Shown: in pieces, positions 49,414 through 58,200 of the stretch
Position numbering within the stretch: the first letter of the stretch is position 1
How the letters are laid out: each line of letters opens with the position of its first letter
Source of the DNA: Pseudomonas bijieensis
GTDB lineage: Bacteria; Pseudomonadota; Gammaproteobacteria; Pseudomonadales; Pseudomonadaceae
Assembly: GCF_013347965.1 (NCBI RefSeq)
Contig: NZ_CP048810.1
Location: forward strand, 5,021,501-5,085,500
DNA length: 64,000 nucleotides
Reading direction: 5' to 3'
Made by a program: the position numbers and the translations under genes
Notes under the pieces: generated by a model
What the model was told of the DNA's origin: nothing
The model's database searches: none
What the model saw: only the letters and a program-made list of their open reading frames with translations

Positions 49414-49435
49414 CGGTCGGGCCTTTATCTTGATA

Positions 49436-49504
49436 ATTGCGGCAGATTATCTATCCGGGGTTAAAAATTGCGCAAGTGATGTTTATTTCCGCAATCTTCG
49501 CAAT
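49436..49504. promoter_or_regulatory. Candidate operator: four ATTGCG/CGCAAT half-sites
   Basis: ATTGCG occurs at 49436-49441 and 49467-49472, and CGCAAT at 49490-49495 and 49499-49504. They lie 23-91 bases upstream of the divergent Lrp-family gene start. Two forward and two inverted copies in 69 AT-rich bases fit an AsnC/Lrp binding region, though the link is inference. Confidence 0.5.
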
Positions 49505-49727
49505 CATCCGTCGACGCTCCAGGCTTATGCTTACCACCAAGATCACTGCTCGGACAAACAGTCCAGTGCAGCCCGCCCAATCAGGCCGGCTGCGGTCGCA
49601 GTACCCACCGGTACTGGCAGGCCCCCGAGCTGCACACTGTCCAGAAGACGGCGTGAGGTGAGCCGACGTCATAAGCGTCGAGCACGGACGAAATTCTCAA
49701 GGGGAGGCCGACGGGCCTCCCTTTTTT
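49505..49727 (+). ncRNA. Candidate small RNA or leader ending in a strong terminator
   Basis: The 414-base gap between the Lrp-family gene and the next gene contains ordered hairpins: CAGTACC-CACC-GGTACTG (49599-49616), CGACG-7-CGTCG (49664-49680), then GGGAGGCC-GACG-GGCCTCCC plus six T (49702-49727). A terminator in the middle of the gap means some transcript ends there before the 49828 gene. A 44-codon frame from 49527 is not recognisable. It could be an sRNA, a peptide leader, or the remnant of a deleted gene. The 5' end is a guess. Confidence 0.4.
49702..49727 (+). terminator. Intrinsic terminator
   Basis: GGGAGGCC pairs with GGCCTCCC around a GACG loop, followed directly by six T. This is the clearest rho-independent terminator in the window, and no recognised gene ends before it. 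Confidence 0.85.
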
Positions 49728-49827
49728 AATGCCTGCGAAATAAACCCCGTGGCTGATAATCTGTCGCAGAACCGGCCTGGGCTTTTCCAGTCTTATCTTC
49801 AGGCCCTGAACCGTTGTGAGGAATTTC

Positions 49828-50838
49828 ATGAAGTCGCGCATCTGGCGTTTGGCAGGTGTTGGTCTGTTGTGGGCAAGTGTCAGTGCGCAGGGAATGGCCG
49901 ACGATCAGCAAAACCGAGGCGGCCCGGACGGCGGTCGCGGGCAGGACGGGCGCGGCGGCAACGGCCAGGGTTACTCGGGCCAGCCGCGGCCGCAGAGCAA
50001 CGAAATCATCCGGGGCGACAACAGTCGTCAGTTCGAGGTCAAGCAGCAGCCGCCGTACCAGGGCGGCCAACATTATGATCGTGGGCCTCAAGACCCCAAC
50101 GGCCATGGCCGCCCGCAACCGCAGCCTGGCAACAACCTGCCGATCCAGGGCCGGCCCGACAGCGTGACCCAGACCCGCGAACCGCAACCGGGGTATTACC
50201 GCGACATCCCTCGTCGCAACGACGGCTATCCGAACGCAGGTCCGCGGCCTGACCATGATGGCCGTCCCGATCAGCATTGGCCTGGTCGACCGGGTGGGCA
50301 TGGCAACGGCTGGGGCCCGGGGCCGCAATACCGGCCGGGTTATGTGATCGACCGTTTCCCGGATCGCAACTACCGCGTGCCCTATCGCGGCCAGGATTAT
50401 TTCTACTCGGGCGGCTACTGGTATCGTCCCCAAGGGCCGCGCTACGTGGTGGTGCAGCCGCCGCGGGGCATCCGTACCCGTTACCTGCCCGATTACGCCA
50501 GGGAAGTGTGGATCGGCAGCTCGCTGTTCTTTCTCGCCGCGGGTGCCTATTACATCTACGAAGCCAATACCCAGGATTACGTCGTGGTCGAGCCGCCTAT
50601 GGCCAACCCGCAACCTCAGCCTCAGGGCAACAGCTTTGACGTGGTGGCCTATCCGGCCAACGGCCAGTCCCCCGAGCAGGTCAATCAGGATGGCTACGAC
50701 TGCTATCGCTGGGCGGTGCAGCAGAGTGGTTTCGATCCGCGCAACTACACCTATCCACCGGCGCCGGAAGTGGTGCAGACCTATCGGCAGGCCCAGGGCA
50801 GTTGCTTGAGCAGTCGTGGGTATCAGGTGACGTACTGA
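49828..50838 (+). CDS. Exported Pro/Gly/Gln-rich protein, DUF6515-like
   Basis: A 336-residue protein with a signal peptide (MKSRIWRLAGVGLLWASVSAQGMA). Residues about 25-170 are low-complexity and rich in Gly, Pro, Gln, Asn and Asp, hence likely disordered. The C-terminal half has repeated Tyr motifs (YRVPYRGQDYFYSGGYWYRP, YVVVQPPRG) and a hydrophobic segment (SSLFFLAAGAYYIYEA), which fits DUF6515-type envelope proteins. The final part contains CYRWAVQQSGFDP. The start ATG has GAGGA seven bases upstream. Function unknown. Confidence 0.8.
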   Translation: MKSRIWRLAGVGLLWASVSAQGMADDQQNRGGPDGGRGQDGRGGNGQGYSGQPRPQSNEIIRGDNSRQFEVKQQPPYQGGQHYDRGPQDPNGHGRPQPQPGNNLPIQGRPDSVTQTREPQPGYYRDIPRRNDGYPNAGPRPDHDGRPDQHWPGRPGGHGNGWGPGPQYRPGYVIDRFPDRNYRVPYRGQDYFYSGGYWYRPQGPRYVVVQPPRGIRTRYLPDYAREVWIGSSLFFLAAGAYYIYEANTQDYVVVEPPMANPQPQPQGNSFDVVAYPANGQSPEQVNQDGYDCYRWAVQQSGFDPRNYTYPPAPEVVQTYRQAQGSCLSSRGYQVTY

Positions 50839-50861
50839 TCACACGGTATAGAAGCAGTTCC

Positions 50862-50956
50862 CTGTGGCGAGGGAGCTTGCTCCCGCTGGCCTGCGCAGCA
50901 GGCCCAGGATCTTGCGGTCGCTGCGCAACCGAGCGGGAGCAAGCTCCCTCGCCACG
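50862..50956. repeat. REP doublet, TGTGGCGAGGGAGC family
   Basis: An inverted pair of GAGCTTGCTCCCGCTGG cores between the convergent DUF6515-like and cation-efflux genes. Confidence 0.9.
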
Positions 50957-50967
50957 GGTGTTGGGCA

Positions 50968-51861
50968 TCAAGCGCTGGCGCGCTTCACCACTTCCGAAGG
51001 ATCGGCATGCACCAGCACTTCGGCCTTTGGATAAGCATTGTGGATAGCATCGGCGGCCTGGTCGCTGATGCCGTGGGCCACTGACAGGGTCAAATCCCCT
51101 GGCAATTCCAGGTGCAATTGCACGAACCAGTGGTTGCCGGAGATCCGCGTGCGCAGGTCGTGGGCACCGAGCACGCCGGGCACGGCGCAGGCCAGTTCCA
51201 GCATATGTTGGCTGACGTCGGGCGGCAGTTCCTCATCCATCAGCACCGCGAAGCTTTCCCGGGCGATCTGGATGGCGCTCCACAGGATGTACGCCGCGAT
51301 CCCCAGGCCGAACCAGGCGTCCAGTTGATACCAGCCGAACCCCGCCAATACCAGGGCGACCAGGATGCTGCCGTTGAGCAACAAGTCGGAGCGATAGTGC
51401 AGCGAGTCGGCGCGCACGGCGTTGGAGCCGGTGGCGCGGATGACCCGATGCTGCAACGCCAACAAAGCCAGGGTCAGCCCGAGGGAAAACACGATTACGC
51501 CGACGCTGAGCCAGGGCGCGTCCACCGGCACCGGGTTTTTCAGGCGTTCGAAGGCCTGCAAGGCGATCAATACCGCACTGCCGCCGATAAACAGCGCCTG
51601 GGCCATCCCGGCCAGGGACTCGGCCTTGCCGTGACCGTAGCGATGGTCATCGTCGGCGGGACGCAGGGCGTAATGCACCGCCAGCAGATTGAGCAGCGAG
51701 GTGACGCCGTCCAGTGCCGAGTCGGTCAGCCCGGCGAGCATGCTCACCGAGCCGCTGAGCCACCAGGCCAACGCCTTGGCGACGACCAGGATAAGTGCCA
51801 CGGCCACCGAGGCCCGGGTGGCCAGGCGTAGCAGGCGAGCGTGTTCGGAGCTGGCGGTCAT
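50968..51861 (-). CDS. Cation diffusion facilitator (FieF-like efflux protein)
   Basis: A 297-residue CDF exporter with six membrane helices and a C-terminal cytoplasmic metal-binding domain. The transport site is intact: LTDSALDG gives Asp47 and Asp51 types, and DSLHYRSD gives the His/Asp pair on helix 5, as in FieF. Likely exports Zn(II) or Fe(II) by proton antiport. The substrate cannot be fixed from sequence. It is on the minus strand, 28 bases before the lipoprotein gene stop. Confidence 0.93.
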   Translation of the reverse strand: MTASSEHARLLRLATRASVAVALILVVAKALAWWLSGSVSMLAGLTDSALDGVTSLLNLLAVHYALRPADDDHRYGHGKAESLAGMAQALFIGGSAVLIALQAFERLKNPVPVDAPWLSVGVIVFSLGLTLALLALQHRVIRATGSNAVRADSLHYRSDLLLNGSILVALVLAGFGWYQLDAWFGLGIAAYILWSAIQIARESFAVLMDEELPPDVSQHMLELACAVPGVLGAHDLRTRISGNHWFVQLHLELPGDLTLSVAHGISDQAADAIHNAYPKAEVLVHADPSEVVKRASA

Positions 51862-51889
51862 GGCGCGGTCGTTCCTTCTGTGGCGCCGG

Positions 51890-52309
51890 TCATGCGGCCG
51901 GTTTGAGACCGAGCGCGGCCAGTTGTTGCGCGCTGCCCTTGTGCTGGATCAACCGTGGATCGTCCAGCGGGAAGCTGCGGCCCAGTTCGTGTTCCAGGAT
52001 TGCCTGCAACTTGTGGTTATTGACGGTGCCGTCGGGGTTGATGGCCGGCTTGAGTTTTTCTGGCTCGATCTGGACGCTTTTGCCCGGTTCGAAATAAATG
52101 GCGCCGGTGGCGAAGTCCACGGCGAAGGCGATCAGGCCAGGGATGATGTAGAACAGCAGGCCGACGGCATCGAGCGCGGCAATCGCCGGGTCGATCTTGC
52201 CATCGATCTGGCCGCGACGGTCCGGGTAGAAGATCGAGCCACAGGCGCTGATCTGAGTCAGCAGGGAGGCGACCAGCACGCCACCGATCACGCGAAAGGG
52301 AATACGCAT
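51890..52309 (-). CDS. Conserved lipoprotein, 139 residues
   Basis: The leader MRIPFRVIGGVLVASLLTQISACG has a lipobox with Cys23. The mature part starts SIFYPDRRGQIDGKIDPAIAALDAVGLLFYIIPGLIAFAVDF, with a central hydrophobic segment, and ends in a basic-acidic stretch HELGRSFPLDDPRLIQHKGS. I recall this kind of protein from many Pseudomonas genomes, sometimes labelled polyribonucleotide nucleotidyltransferase, a name the sequence does not support. Function unknown. It is divergent from hrpB with 95 bases between. Confidence 0.83.
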   Translation of the reverse strand: MRIPFRVIGGVLVASLLTQISACGSIFYPDRRGQIDGKIDPAIAALDAVGLLFYIIPGLIAFAVDFATGAIYFEPGKSVQIEPEKLKPAINPDGTVNNHKLQAILEHELGRSFPLDDPRLIQHKGSAQQLAALGLKPAA

Positions 52310-52404
52310 AGCAATCTCCTGAACAGGTAAAGGCGTTGCTGGTTGGAGTCCAGACCACGCTAAACAGTTCGCCGTTATACTCGGCCCTCTGTTTTGGAGC
52401 CAGC

Positions 52405-54924
52405 ATGATTTCTTTGCCGATTGATGAAGTTTTACCCGCCCTGCGTCAAGCCTTGGCATCGCGCCACGAAGCCGTGCTCGAAGCGCCGCCCGGTGCCGGT
52501 AAAACCACCCGTGTGCCCCTGGCCTTGCTGAACGAGCCCTGGCTGGCCGGGCAGACCATCCTGATGCTCGAGCCCCGGCGCCTGGCGGCACGGGCGGCGG
52601 CCGAGCGACTGGCCAGTGAACTGGGGGAAAAGGTCGGTGAAACCGTCGGCTACCGGATTCGCCTCGACAGCAAGGTCGGGCCCCAGACCCGCATCGAGGT
52701 GGTCACCGAAGGCATCCTCACTCGCCGCTTGCAGGATGATCCGGCGTTGGAAGGCGTGGGGCTGCTGATTTTCGATGAGTTCCACGAACGCAGCCTCGAT
52801 GCCGACCTGGCCTTGGCCTTGAGCCTCAACGGCCGAGAGCTGTTTCGTGACGACCAGCCGCTGAAGATCCTGCTGATGTCCGCCACCCTGGAAGGGGAGC
52901 GCCTGGCCGGGTTGCTGGACGATGCGCCGATCCTGCGCAGCGAAGGGCGTATGTTCCCGGTGGCGGTGCGTTGGGGGCGGCCGTTTCAACCCGGTGAATT
53001 CATCGAGCCGCGACTGGTGCAGACCGTGCTGGAAGCGCTGCACGATGAAACCGGCAGCGTCCTGGTGTTCTTGCCCGGCCAGGCGGAAATCCGCAGGGTC
53101 CATCAACAACTGGCCGAGGCCTTGGGCGAAAACACCGATGTGCTGCTCTGCCCGCTGCATGGCGAGCTGGACCTGGCGGCCCAACGCGCCGCCATCGACC
53201 CTGCGCCACCGGGCCAGCGCAAAGTGGTGCTGGCCACTAACATCGCCGAAACCAGCCTGACCATCAACGGCGTGCGGGTGGTGATCGATGCTGGCCTGGC
53301 GCGGGTGCCGCGTTTCGACCCGGGCAGCGGCATGACCCGTCTCGACACCCAGCGCATTTCCCGGGCCAGCGCCACCCAGCGGGCCGGACGGGCCGGTCGA
53401 TTGGAACCGGGCGTGTGCTATCGATTGTGGTCCGAAGACCAGCATGAACAACTGGCTGCTTACGGCAGTGCGGAGATTCTTTCGGCGGATTTGGCCGGGT
53501 TGGCCCTGCAACTGGGGCGCTGGGGTATGGCGCCGCAGCAATTGGTCTGGCTCGATGTCCCGCCGGCCGCTGCATATGCCCAGGCCCAGGATCTGCTGCA
53601 ACGCCTGGGCGCGCTGGAGGGCGAGCAACTGACCCGCCACGGCCAGGCCATGGCCGAACTACCAGCCCACCCGCGCATCGCGCATCTGCTGCTGCGCGGC
53701 CAGGCGCTCGGGCTGGCGGACATGGCCTGTAACGTCGCTGCGCTGCTGGGCGAGCGCGATATTCTGCGTGGCGCCGGTGCGGATCTGCACAGTCGCCTGG
53801 CCTTGTTGTCCGGCGAAGAACGAGCGGCGCGTGGCGCCCAAGGCGGGGTGCAGCGGGCGCGGCAACTGGCCCGGCAGTATCGCGGTTATCTACGGGGCAA
53901 GGCCGAAGAAGCGGTGGCCGATCCCGATCATCCACGCTGGCTCGGTGCGTTGCTGGCGCTGGCCTACCCCGACCGCGTCGCCCAGCAGCGCCGGCCCGGC
54001 GGCGCGGAATATCGCTTGGCCAATGGCCGTGCGGCGCTGTTTGCCGAAGCTGACAGCCTGATGAAACAAGCGTGGCTGGTGATCGTCGACCTGGGCAGCC
54101 GCCATGGCCAGCGGGAAGAGCGGATCTACCTGGCGACGGATTTCGACCCAGCGTTGTTCGATTCGGTATTGGCCGAGCAAGTCCGTGTTGTGGATCAACT
54201 GGATTGGGACGAGCGTGAAGGTGTGCTGCGTGCCGAGCGCCAGCGCAAGGTCGGCGAACTGGTGCTCAGCCGCGAGCCATTGATCGGCCTGGATGAGTCA
54301 GCCCGTAGCCAGGCCCTGGTAAACCTGGTGCGTCGCAAGGGCCTGGAATTGTTGCCCTGGACCCCGGAACTGCGGCAATGGCAGGCGCGGGTGGCGCTGC
54401 TGCGTCGCCTGGACCTGGAGGCCAAGGGCGAGAGCGAGTGGCCGGATGTCAGCGACGTGGCGTTACTGGACAGTCTCGAACATTGGCTGATGCCGTATCT
54501 GGGGCGAGTCTCGCGCCTCAGTCACTTCGCCAACCTGGACTTGTCCAGCATCGTTCACAACCTGTTGCCCTGGCCCCTGCCGCAACGCCTGGATGAACTG
54601 GCGCCGCACCATTTGAGCGTGCCCTCGGGCTCGTCCATCCGGCTGGACTACAGCGAGCACCCGCCGATCCTGGCGGTGCGCTTGCAGGAGCTCTTCGGCC
54701 TGGCCGACACCCCGCGCATTGCCGGCGGGCGGCAGGCGGTCAAGTTGCACCTGTTGTCACCGGCGCGGCGACCGGTGCAGGTGACCCAGGACCTGGCGAA
54801 TTTCTGGCGCAGCACCTACGCCGAGGTGAAGAAGGACCTCAAGGGGCGCTATCCCAAGCATTACTGGCCGGACGACCCCCTGGTGGCGGAGGCGACGGCG
54901 CGGGTCAAGCCGCGTAAACCCTAG
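52405..54924 (+). CDS. hrpB: ATP-dependent helicase HrpB
   Basis: An 839-residue DExH-box helicase. Walker A is PPGAGKTTRVPL, motif II is DEFHER, motif III SATLEG, then LVFLPGQAEIRRV and motif VI region TQRAGRAGRLEPG. A C-terminal HrpB domain is present. It is unrelated to the type III HrpB despite the name. Roles in RNA or cell-wall biology are not well defined. The start ATG has GGAG seven bases before; 23 more upstream codons are open. Confidence 0.96.
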   Translation: MISLPIDEVLPALRQALASRHEAVLEAPPGAGKTTRVPLALLNEPWLAGQTILMLEPRRLAARAAAERLASELGEKVGETVGYRIRLDSKVGPQTRIEVVTEGILTRRLQDDPALEGVGLLIFDEFHERSLDADLALALSLNGRELFRDDQPLKILLMSATLEGERLAGLLDDAPILRSEGRMFPVAVRWGRPFQPGEFIEPRLVQTVLEALHDETGSVLVFLPGQAEIRRVHQQLAEALGENTDVLLCPLHGELDLAAQRAAIDPAPPGQRKVVLATNIAETSLTINGVRVVIDAGLARVPRFDPGSGMTRLDTQRISRASATQRAGRAGRLEPGVCYRLWSEDQHEQLAAYGSAEILSADLAGLALQLGRWGMAPQQLVWLDVPPAAAYAQAQDLLQRLGALEGEQLTRHGQAMAELPAHPRIAHLLLRGQALGLADMACNVAALLGERDILRGAGADLHSRLALLSGEERAARGAQGGVQRARQLARQYRGYLRGKAEEAVADPDHPRWLGALLALAYPDRVAQQRRPGGAEYRLANGRAALFAEADSLMKQAWLVIVDLGSRHGQREERIYLATDFDPALFDSVLAEQVRVVDQLDWDEREGVLRAERQRKVGELVLSREPLIGLDESARSQALVNLVRRKGLELLPWTPELRQWQARVALLRRLDLEAKGESEWPDVSDVALLDSLEHWLMPYLGRVSRLSHFANLDLSSIVHNLLPWPLPQRLDELAPHHLSVPSGSSIRLDYSEHPPILAVRLQELFGLADTPRIAGGRQAVKLHLLSPARRPVQVTQDLANFWRSTYAEVKKDLKGRYPKHYWPDDPLVAEATARVKPRKP

Positions 54925-54942
54925 TGCCCTGTATCACAAAGA

Positions 54943-56178
54943 CTATTTCAGATGCCTCGAGACGATATCTGCAATCAAAAGACCTATTTTTTCGCTGAAG
55001 GCCACTGATACCTGACCGTTGGCATACTGGATCCTGGCCGGTGCGAGGGATTCGTCGCTTTCGGTCACGCCCTTTACAACGGCATATCCATTGACCGATA
55101 CGGTCAGGCGAACTCTCTTGACCGACAAGCCATGGCCAAAGTCCTTTTGCAGGACGTCCGCCGGGACAATGCCTGAAATTCTGGGGTCCGCTAGCGGCGA
55201 GCTTGCATCTCTATCGTAGTGGTTGAAGAACCGCTCGATGAGTACGCCCTCTACCTGCTCGAATGTGAACGCCAGGTTGTCGAAAAGTCGGTGTGGGTCG
55301 AATTCCTGTGTTCTCAGGCAGAACGTCAAGACCTTCAAGATGACTTGCGACCCTTTGAAATTAGGGTTACCCGCAGGCGGATGAGTGCTTTCGGAGAAAT
55401 GGAGCCGGGTCAGGTACAGGGCATCGTCCTTGACCAGGATATTCAAGTCGATCCTGGGTGGCGTGGGTTTTATCCCGGCGGATTTAATGCTGTACCATTC
55501 ATAAAATCCGCCGAACCGGTCATGAATGGGGGTATTGGGTTTACGCCCGTTGTTGATGTCGGATTCGTAATACAGCATGTTGGAACACAGTGATTCCGCC
55601 AGTTCTTCAGTCGGCGAGATATGCGTCCAGGGCCACTCCTCGATGGAAGCGAAGCGTTCGTCTTCCGTTTCGATCTGGTGCCTGAGATGGTGTGTCCCGG
55701 AACCGGCTAGATAGCAGGTTCCAAAGTTCTTGGTGGTTATCGTGGCTTCGGGGCGGTGGATGTAGGCGCGCTTGGCACCTTTTCCATCCAGTAGAACGCC
55801 CAGCATATGGAATGCACCCGCGGTCCTGCCCATGCCCATTAGAGCCTGGTCGATCGTGTCGGCATCTATCAGGGCATCCGGTTGATAGCTGAGTTTTGTC
55901 TCGATCGACCCTGCCAGCGCCACCCAGAATTCATAAGCCGATCGACAATCCCCTGCAAAGGCGAGCATGCCGCTGTTGTTCTTCAGGATGTAGGTTTTTC
56001 GACCCATTCGCGCGATATGAAACGGACCGTCGGCGTCATGCCAATCAGTGGGTATCAACCCCAGTGAAGGAACCCATACAGACATCGATTTGCGCATGTC
56101 CGGACCGTCCGCGCTGATCAAACAGTCGGCGATCAAGTGCGGGTCATTCTCGGGGTTGATCAGGGCGATTACCGTCAT
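54943..56178 (-). CDS. Putative Ntn-hydrolase-fold protein (proteasome-beta/HslV-like N-terminus), 411 residues
   Basis: I recognise no named family. The N-terminus, MTVIALINPENDPHLIADCLIS, would expose Thr after Met removal. Counting that Thr as 1, an Asp falls at 17 exactly as in proteasome beta and HslV. About 45 residues later RKTYILKNNSGMLAFAGDCRSAYEFW parallels the HslV region with the catalytic Lys and the GFAGG loop. So Thr2, Asp18 and Lys61 (Met-based) are candidate catalytic residues. The remaining ~300 residues match nothing I know. The start at 56178 has GGAG nine bases upstream; 15 extra codons upstream would bury the Thr. It lies 13 bases downstream of an EEP-family gene. Sampled lines have 43-63 percent GC, below the neighbours. 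Confidence 0.75.
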   Translation of the reverse strand: MTVIALINPENDPHLIADCLISADGPDMRKSMSVWVPSLGLIPTDWHDADGPFHIARMGRKTYILKNNSGMLAFAGDCRSAYEFWVALAGSIETKLSYQPDALIDADTIDQALMGMGRTAGAFHMLGVLLDGKGAKRAYIHRPEATITTKNFGTCYLAGSGTHHLRHQIETEDERFASIEEWPWTHISPTEELAESLCSNMLYYESDINNGRKPNTPIHDRFGGFYEWYSIKSAGIKPTPPRIDLNILVKDDALYLTRLHFSESTHPPAGNPNFKGSQVILKVLTFCLRTQEFDPHRLFDNLAFTFEQVEGVLIERFFNHYDRDASSPLADPRISGIVPADVLQKDFGHGLSVKRVRLTVSVNGYAVVKGVTESDESLAPARIQYANGQVSVAFSEKIGLLIADIVSRHLK

Positions 56179-56191
56179 GGTGACACTCCGT

Positions 56192-57271
56192 TCATGGCAT
56201 TGCCGGCAACAAGAACCGCGCAATCACCGGCAAATGATCGGAGATGCGCAAGGTATCGTCCTGCCTTACCTGAGCTTCAACCCGTTTGATCCGCGGGCTG
56301 TAGAACAGGTAGTCGACGGTGCGGTCGGGGCCGTTGAGGCCGGGGTCGTTCGGGTAGTGGGTCAGCCAGTGTTCGCGGTCGATGCCGCTGGCCTCGTTGT
56401 TGGTGGGGATCATCGGGTATTTGTCCCACAACAGGTGCAAGGGGCTGTCGGCGGAGTAGGGCGTGCGTTGCTCGGACGGCAGGCGCCGGTACTGGCCCAG
56501 GGGCAACTGGTTGAAGTCGCCGCCGATCAACCAGGGCGTGCCCGCCGATTCGAATTTATCCAGTGTCTTGGCGACGGCGGTGATTTGTCTGGGCGGGGTT
56601 TCTTCCGGCTCGGTGGCCCGTTCCAGATGCGTGTTGAGCACCGCCAGTTGGCCGCCATCGCTCAGTGGCAGATAGCTCACCAACAAGGCATTTTTCGGCT
56701 GGAACTGACGGCTGATGAAGTTGGCGTCGGCCACCGGCAGTTGTACTCGTTCGGCGTGTTCGATGCGGTAGCGGCTCAGGGTCGCCAGTTGCCGGCCGAC
56801 GCTGCCGAAGATATGCGGGTTGGGGATGAAGTCGGCCTTCCAGTCGAAGGCACTGGTGCCGCACGGGTAGAGGTCGGCCAGGCGTTCCTGCAACAGCTTG
56901 AGCTGGTCCTGGTAATCGCTGGCCTTGGCGCCCTTGTCCAGTTCCTGGAGCAGCACGATGTCCGGTTGCTCGTCGCGGATCACCCGTGCCACTTCGTCGA
57001 GGCTGAAGGCCATGTCTTCCAGGGTCGGGCTTTCATCGTCGCCCTGGGCCAGGTCGTTCCAGAACACGTAGCGCTTGCCGGCGAGGAACTGAACGTTCCA
57101 GGTCATCACCTTCAACGCCTGGCCGGGCACCAGCGGTGCCGCGTTGGCGGTGCAACTGACCGGCACGGTTTCCCGGGGCTGTGGTCGCCAGGTCAGGCCG
57201 TAGATCGACAGGGCGGCCAGGCTGAGGATCAACAGCAGGCCCAGCAAGGTGTAGCGCAGTAGACGGGTCAT
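56192..57271 (-). CDS. Membrane-anchored endonuclease/exonuclease/phosphatase (EEP) family protein
   Basis: A 359-residue EEP-fold protein. One N-terminal membrane helix (LLRYTLLGLLLILSLAALSIYG) anchors a domain facing outward. VMTWNVQFL is the first metal-binding motif, LLQELD holds the catalytic Glu, LNTHLE, IGGDFN and RISDHLPV complete the set. The fold covers DNases, sphingomyelinases and inositol phosphatases, so the substrate is open. The start ATG at 57271 begins the helix; a further 22 codons are open. The next gene on the strand is the Ntn-like one. Confidence 0.9.
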   Translation of the reverse strand: MTRLLRYTLLGLLLILSLAALSIYGLTWRPQPRETVPVSCTANAAPLVPGQALKVMTWNVQFLAGKRYVFWNDLAQGDDESPTLEDMAFSLDEVARVIRDEQPDIVLLQELDKGAKASDYQDQLKLLQERLADLYPCGTSAFDWKADFIPNPHIFGSVGRQLATLSRYRIEHAERVQLPVADANFISRQFQPKNALLVSYLPLSDGGQLAVLNTHLERATEPEETPPRQITAVAKTLDKFESAGTPWLIGGDFNQLPLGQYRRLPSEQRTPYSADSPLHLLWDKYPMIPTNNEASGIDREHWLTHYPNDPGLNGPDRTVDYLFYSPRIKRVEAQVRQDDTLRISDHLPVIARFLLPAMP

Positions 57272-57361
57272 GGCTCGGCTTATGGGCGAAACGCGAAAGT
57301 GCTCCCGAGCATAACCGAGAGCGGTTCTCAAGCCCAAGCCCAGGGCCTTCGCAGTGTGCGA

Positions 57362-58024
57362 TCAGCGGTTATCAGGCTTGGCCTCGATCAACATGAACAT
57401 GCGGAACAGCACCACGCTGGTGAACAGTTGCAGGAAACTGTGGACGCTGTCGATCAGCAGGCTGAGCACGGGGTTCTGGGGCGACGGATACACCGAGACG
57501 CTGACGCCCTTGAGCAGCCATAGCGGGCCCATCACCGCGAGAATGCACAGCAGGATCCGCCAGAAGTTGCCGCGGGACAGGTTCAGGCTTTCCTTCATCG
57601 CGGCCAGGGGTGTCAGGCCCCTGAGGACCAACAGGTATTCACTGAAGGCCAGGGTCACCATCAGCCACAGGCCAGGCAGGAAGTACAGCGAAAGCCCCAC
57701 CAGGATCAACAGCGTGTTGAGGGCCGTCAGCAAGGCAAAGCGTGGCCACAGGGTGAGGGCGGTTGCGAGCAAGTCACGGGTGCGTGGCGCTTCACCGCGG
57801 CTGCGGGCGTCGAGAAACAGGATCAACGCGGCGGTGTACAAGGGGTAGACCAGGAGCCCGACGATCACGCTGTAGCCGGGGAAACCCTCGGGGCCGACGG
57901 CGTTGTCCACGCCTTGCTGCAGCACAGCCTCGAGTATGACCAACGGCAGGCACAATTGGGCGATCCGGCCCAGATGGCGCTTGAAGAAATACAAAGAGTC
58001 GCGCAACACGTCAAACGGATTCAT
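57362..58024 (-). CDS. YciC-family membrane protein
   Basis: A 220-residue polytopic protein with about five or six membrane helices and the family-type opening MNPFDVLRDSLYFFKRHLG. YciC/UPF0259 proteins have no assigned activity; E. coli YciC is linked to cold or envelope functions. The start is at 58024; a 12-codon upstream extension is open. It precedes the EEP gene by 90 bases on the same strand. Confidence 0.87.
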   Translation of the reverse strand: MNPFDVLRDSLYFFKRHLGRIAQLCLPLVILEAVLQQGVDNAVGPEGFPGYSVIVGLLVYPLYTAALILFLDARSRGEAPRTRDLLATALTLWPRFALLTALNTLLILVGLSLYFLPGLWLMVTLAFSEYLLVLRGLTPLAAMKESLNLSRGNFWRILLCILAVMGPLWLLKGVSVSVYPSPQNPVLSLLIDSVHSFLQLFTSVVLFRMFMLIEAKPDNR

Positions 58025-58200
58025 GAGTCGGTATCGCAGTTCAAAAAAGCGGTTCGACACTTTAACCGATCAGGCGCCCGCACAAGCAAACGTAAACATC
58101 AGGTAAAGACCATTGAAACCTTTTTGGCGAGCCCCATTACTGGTGGGCACCGGTCTTCGGGATCGGAATGGTTTCTACCCGGCAATCTAACGAGGTCGCC

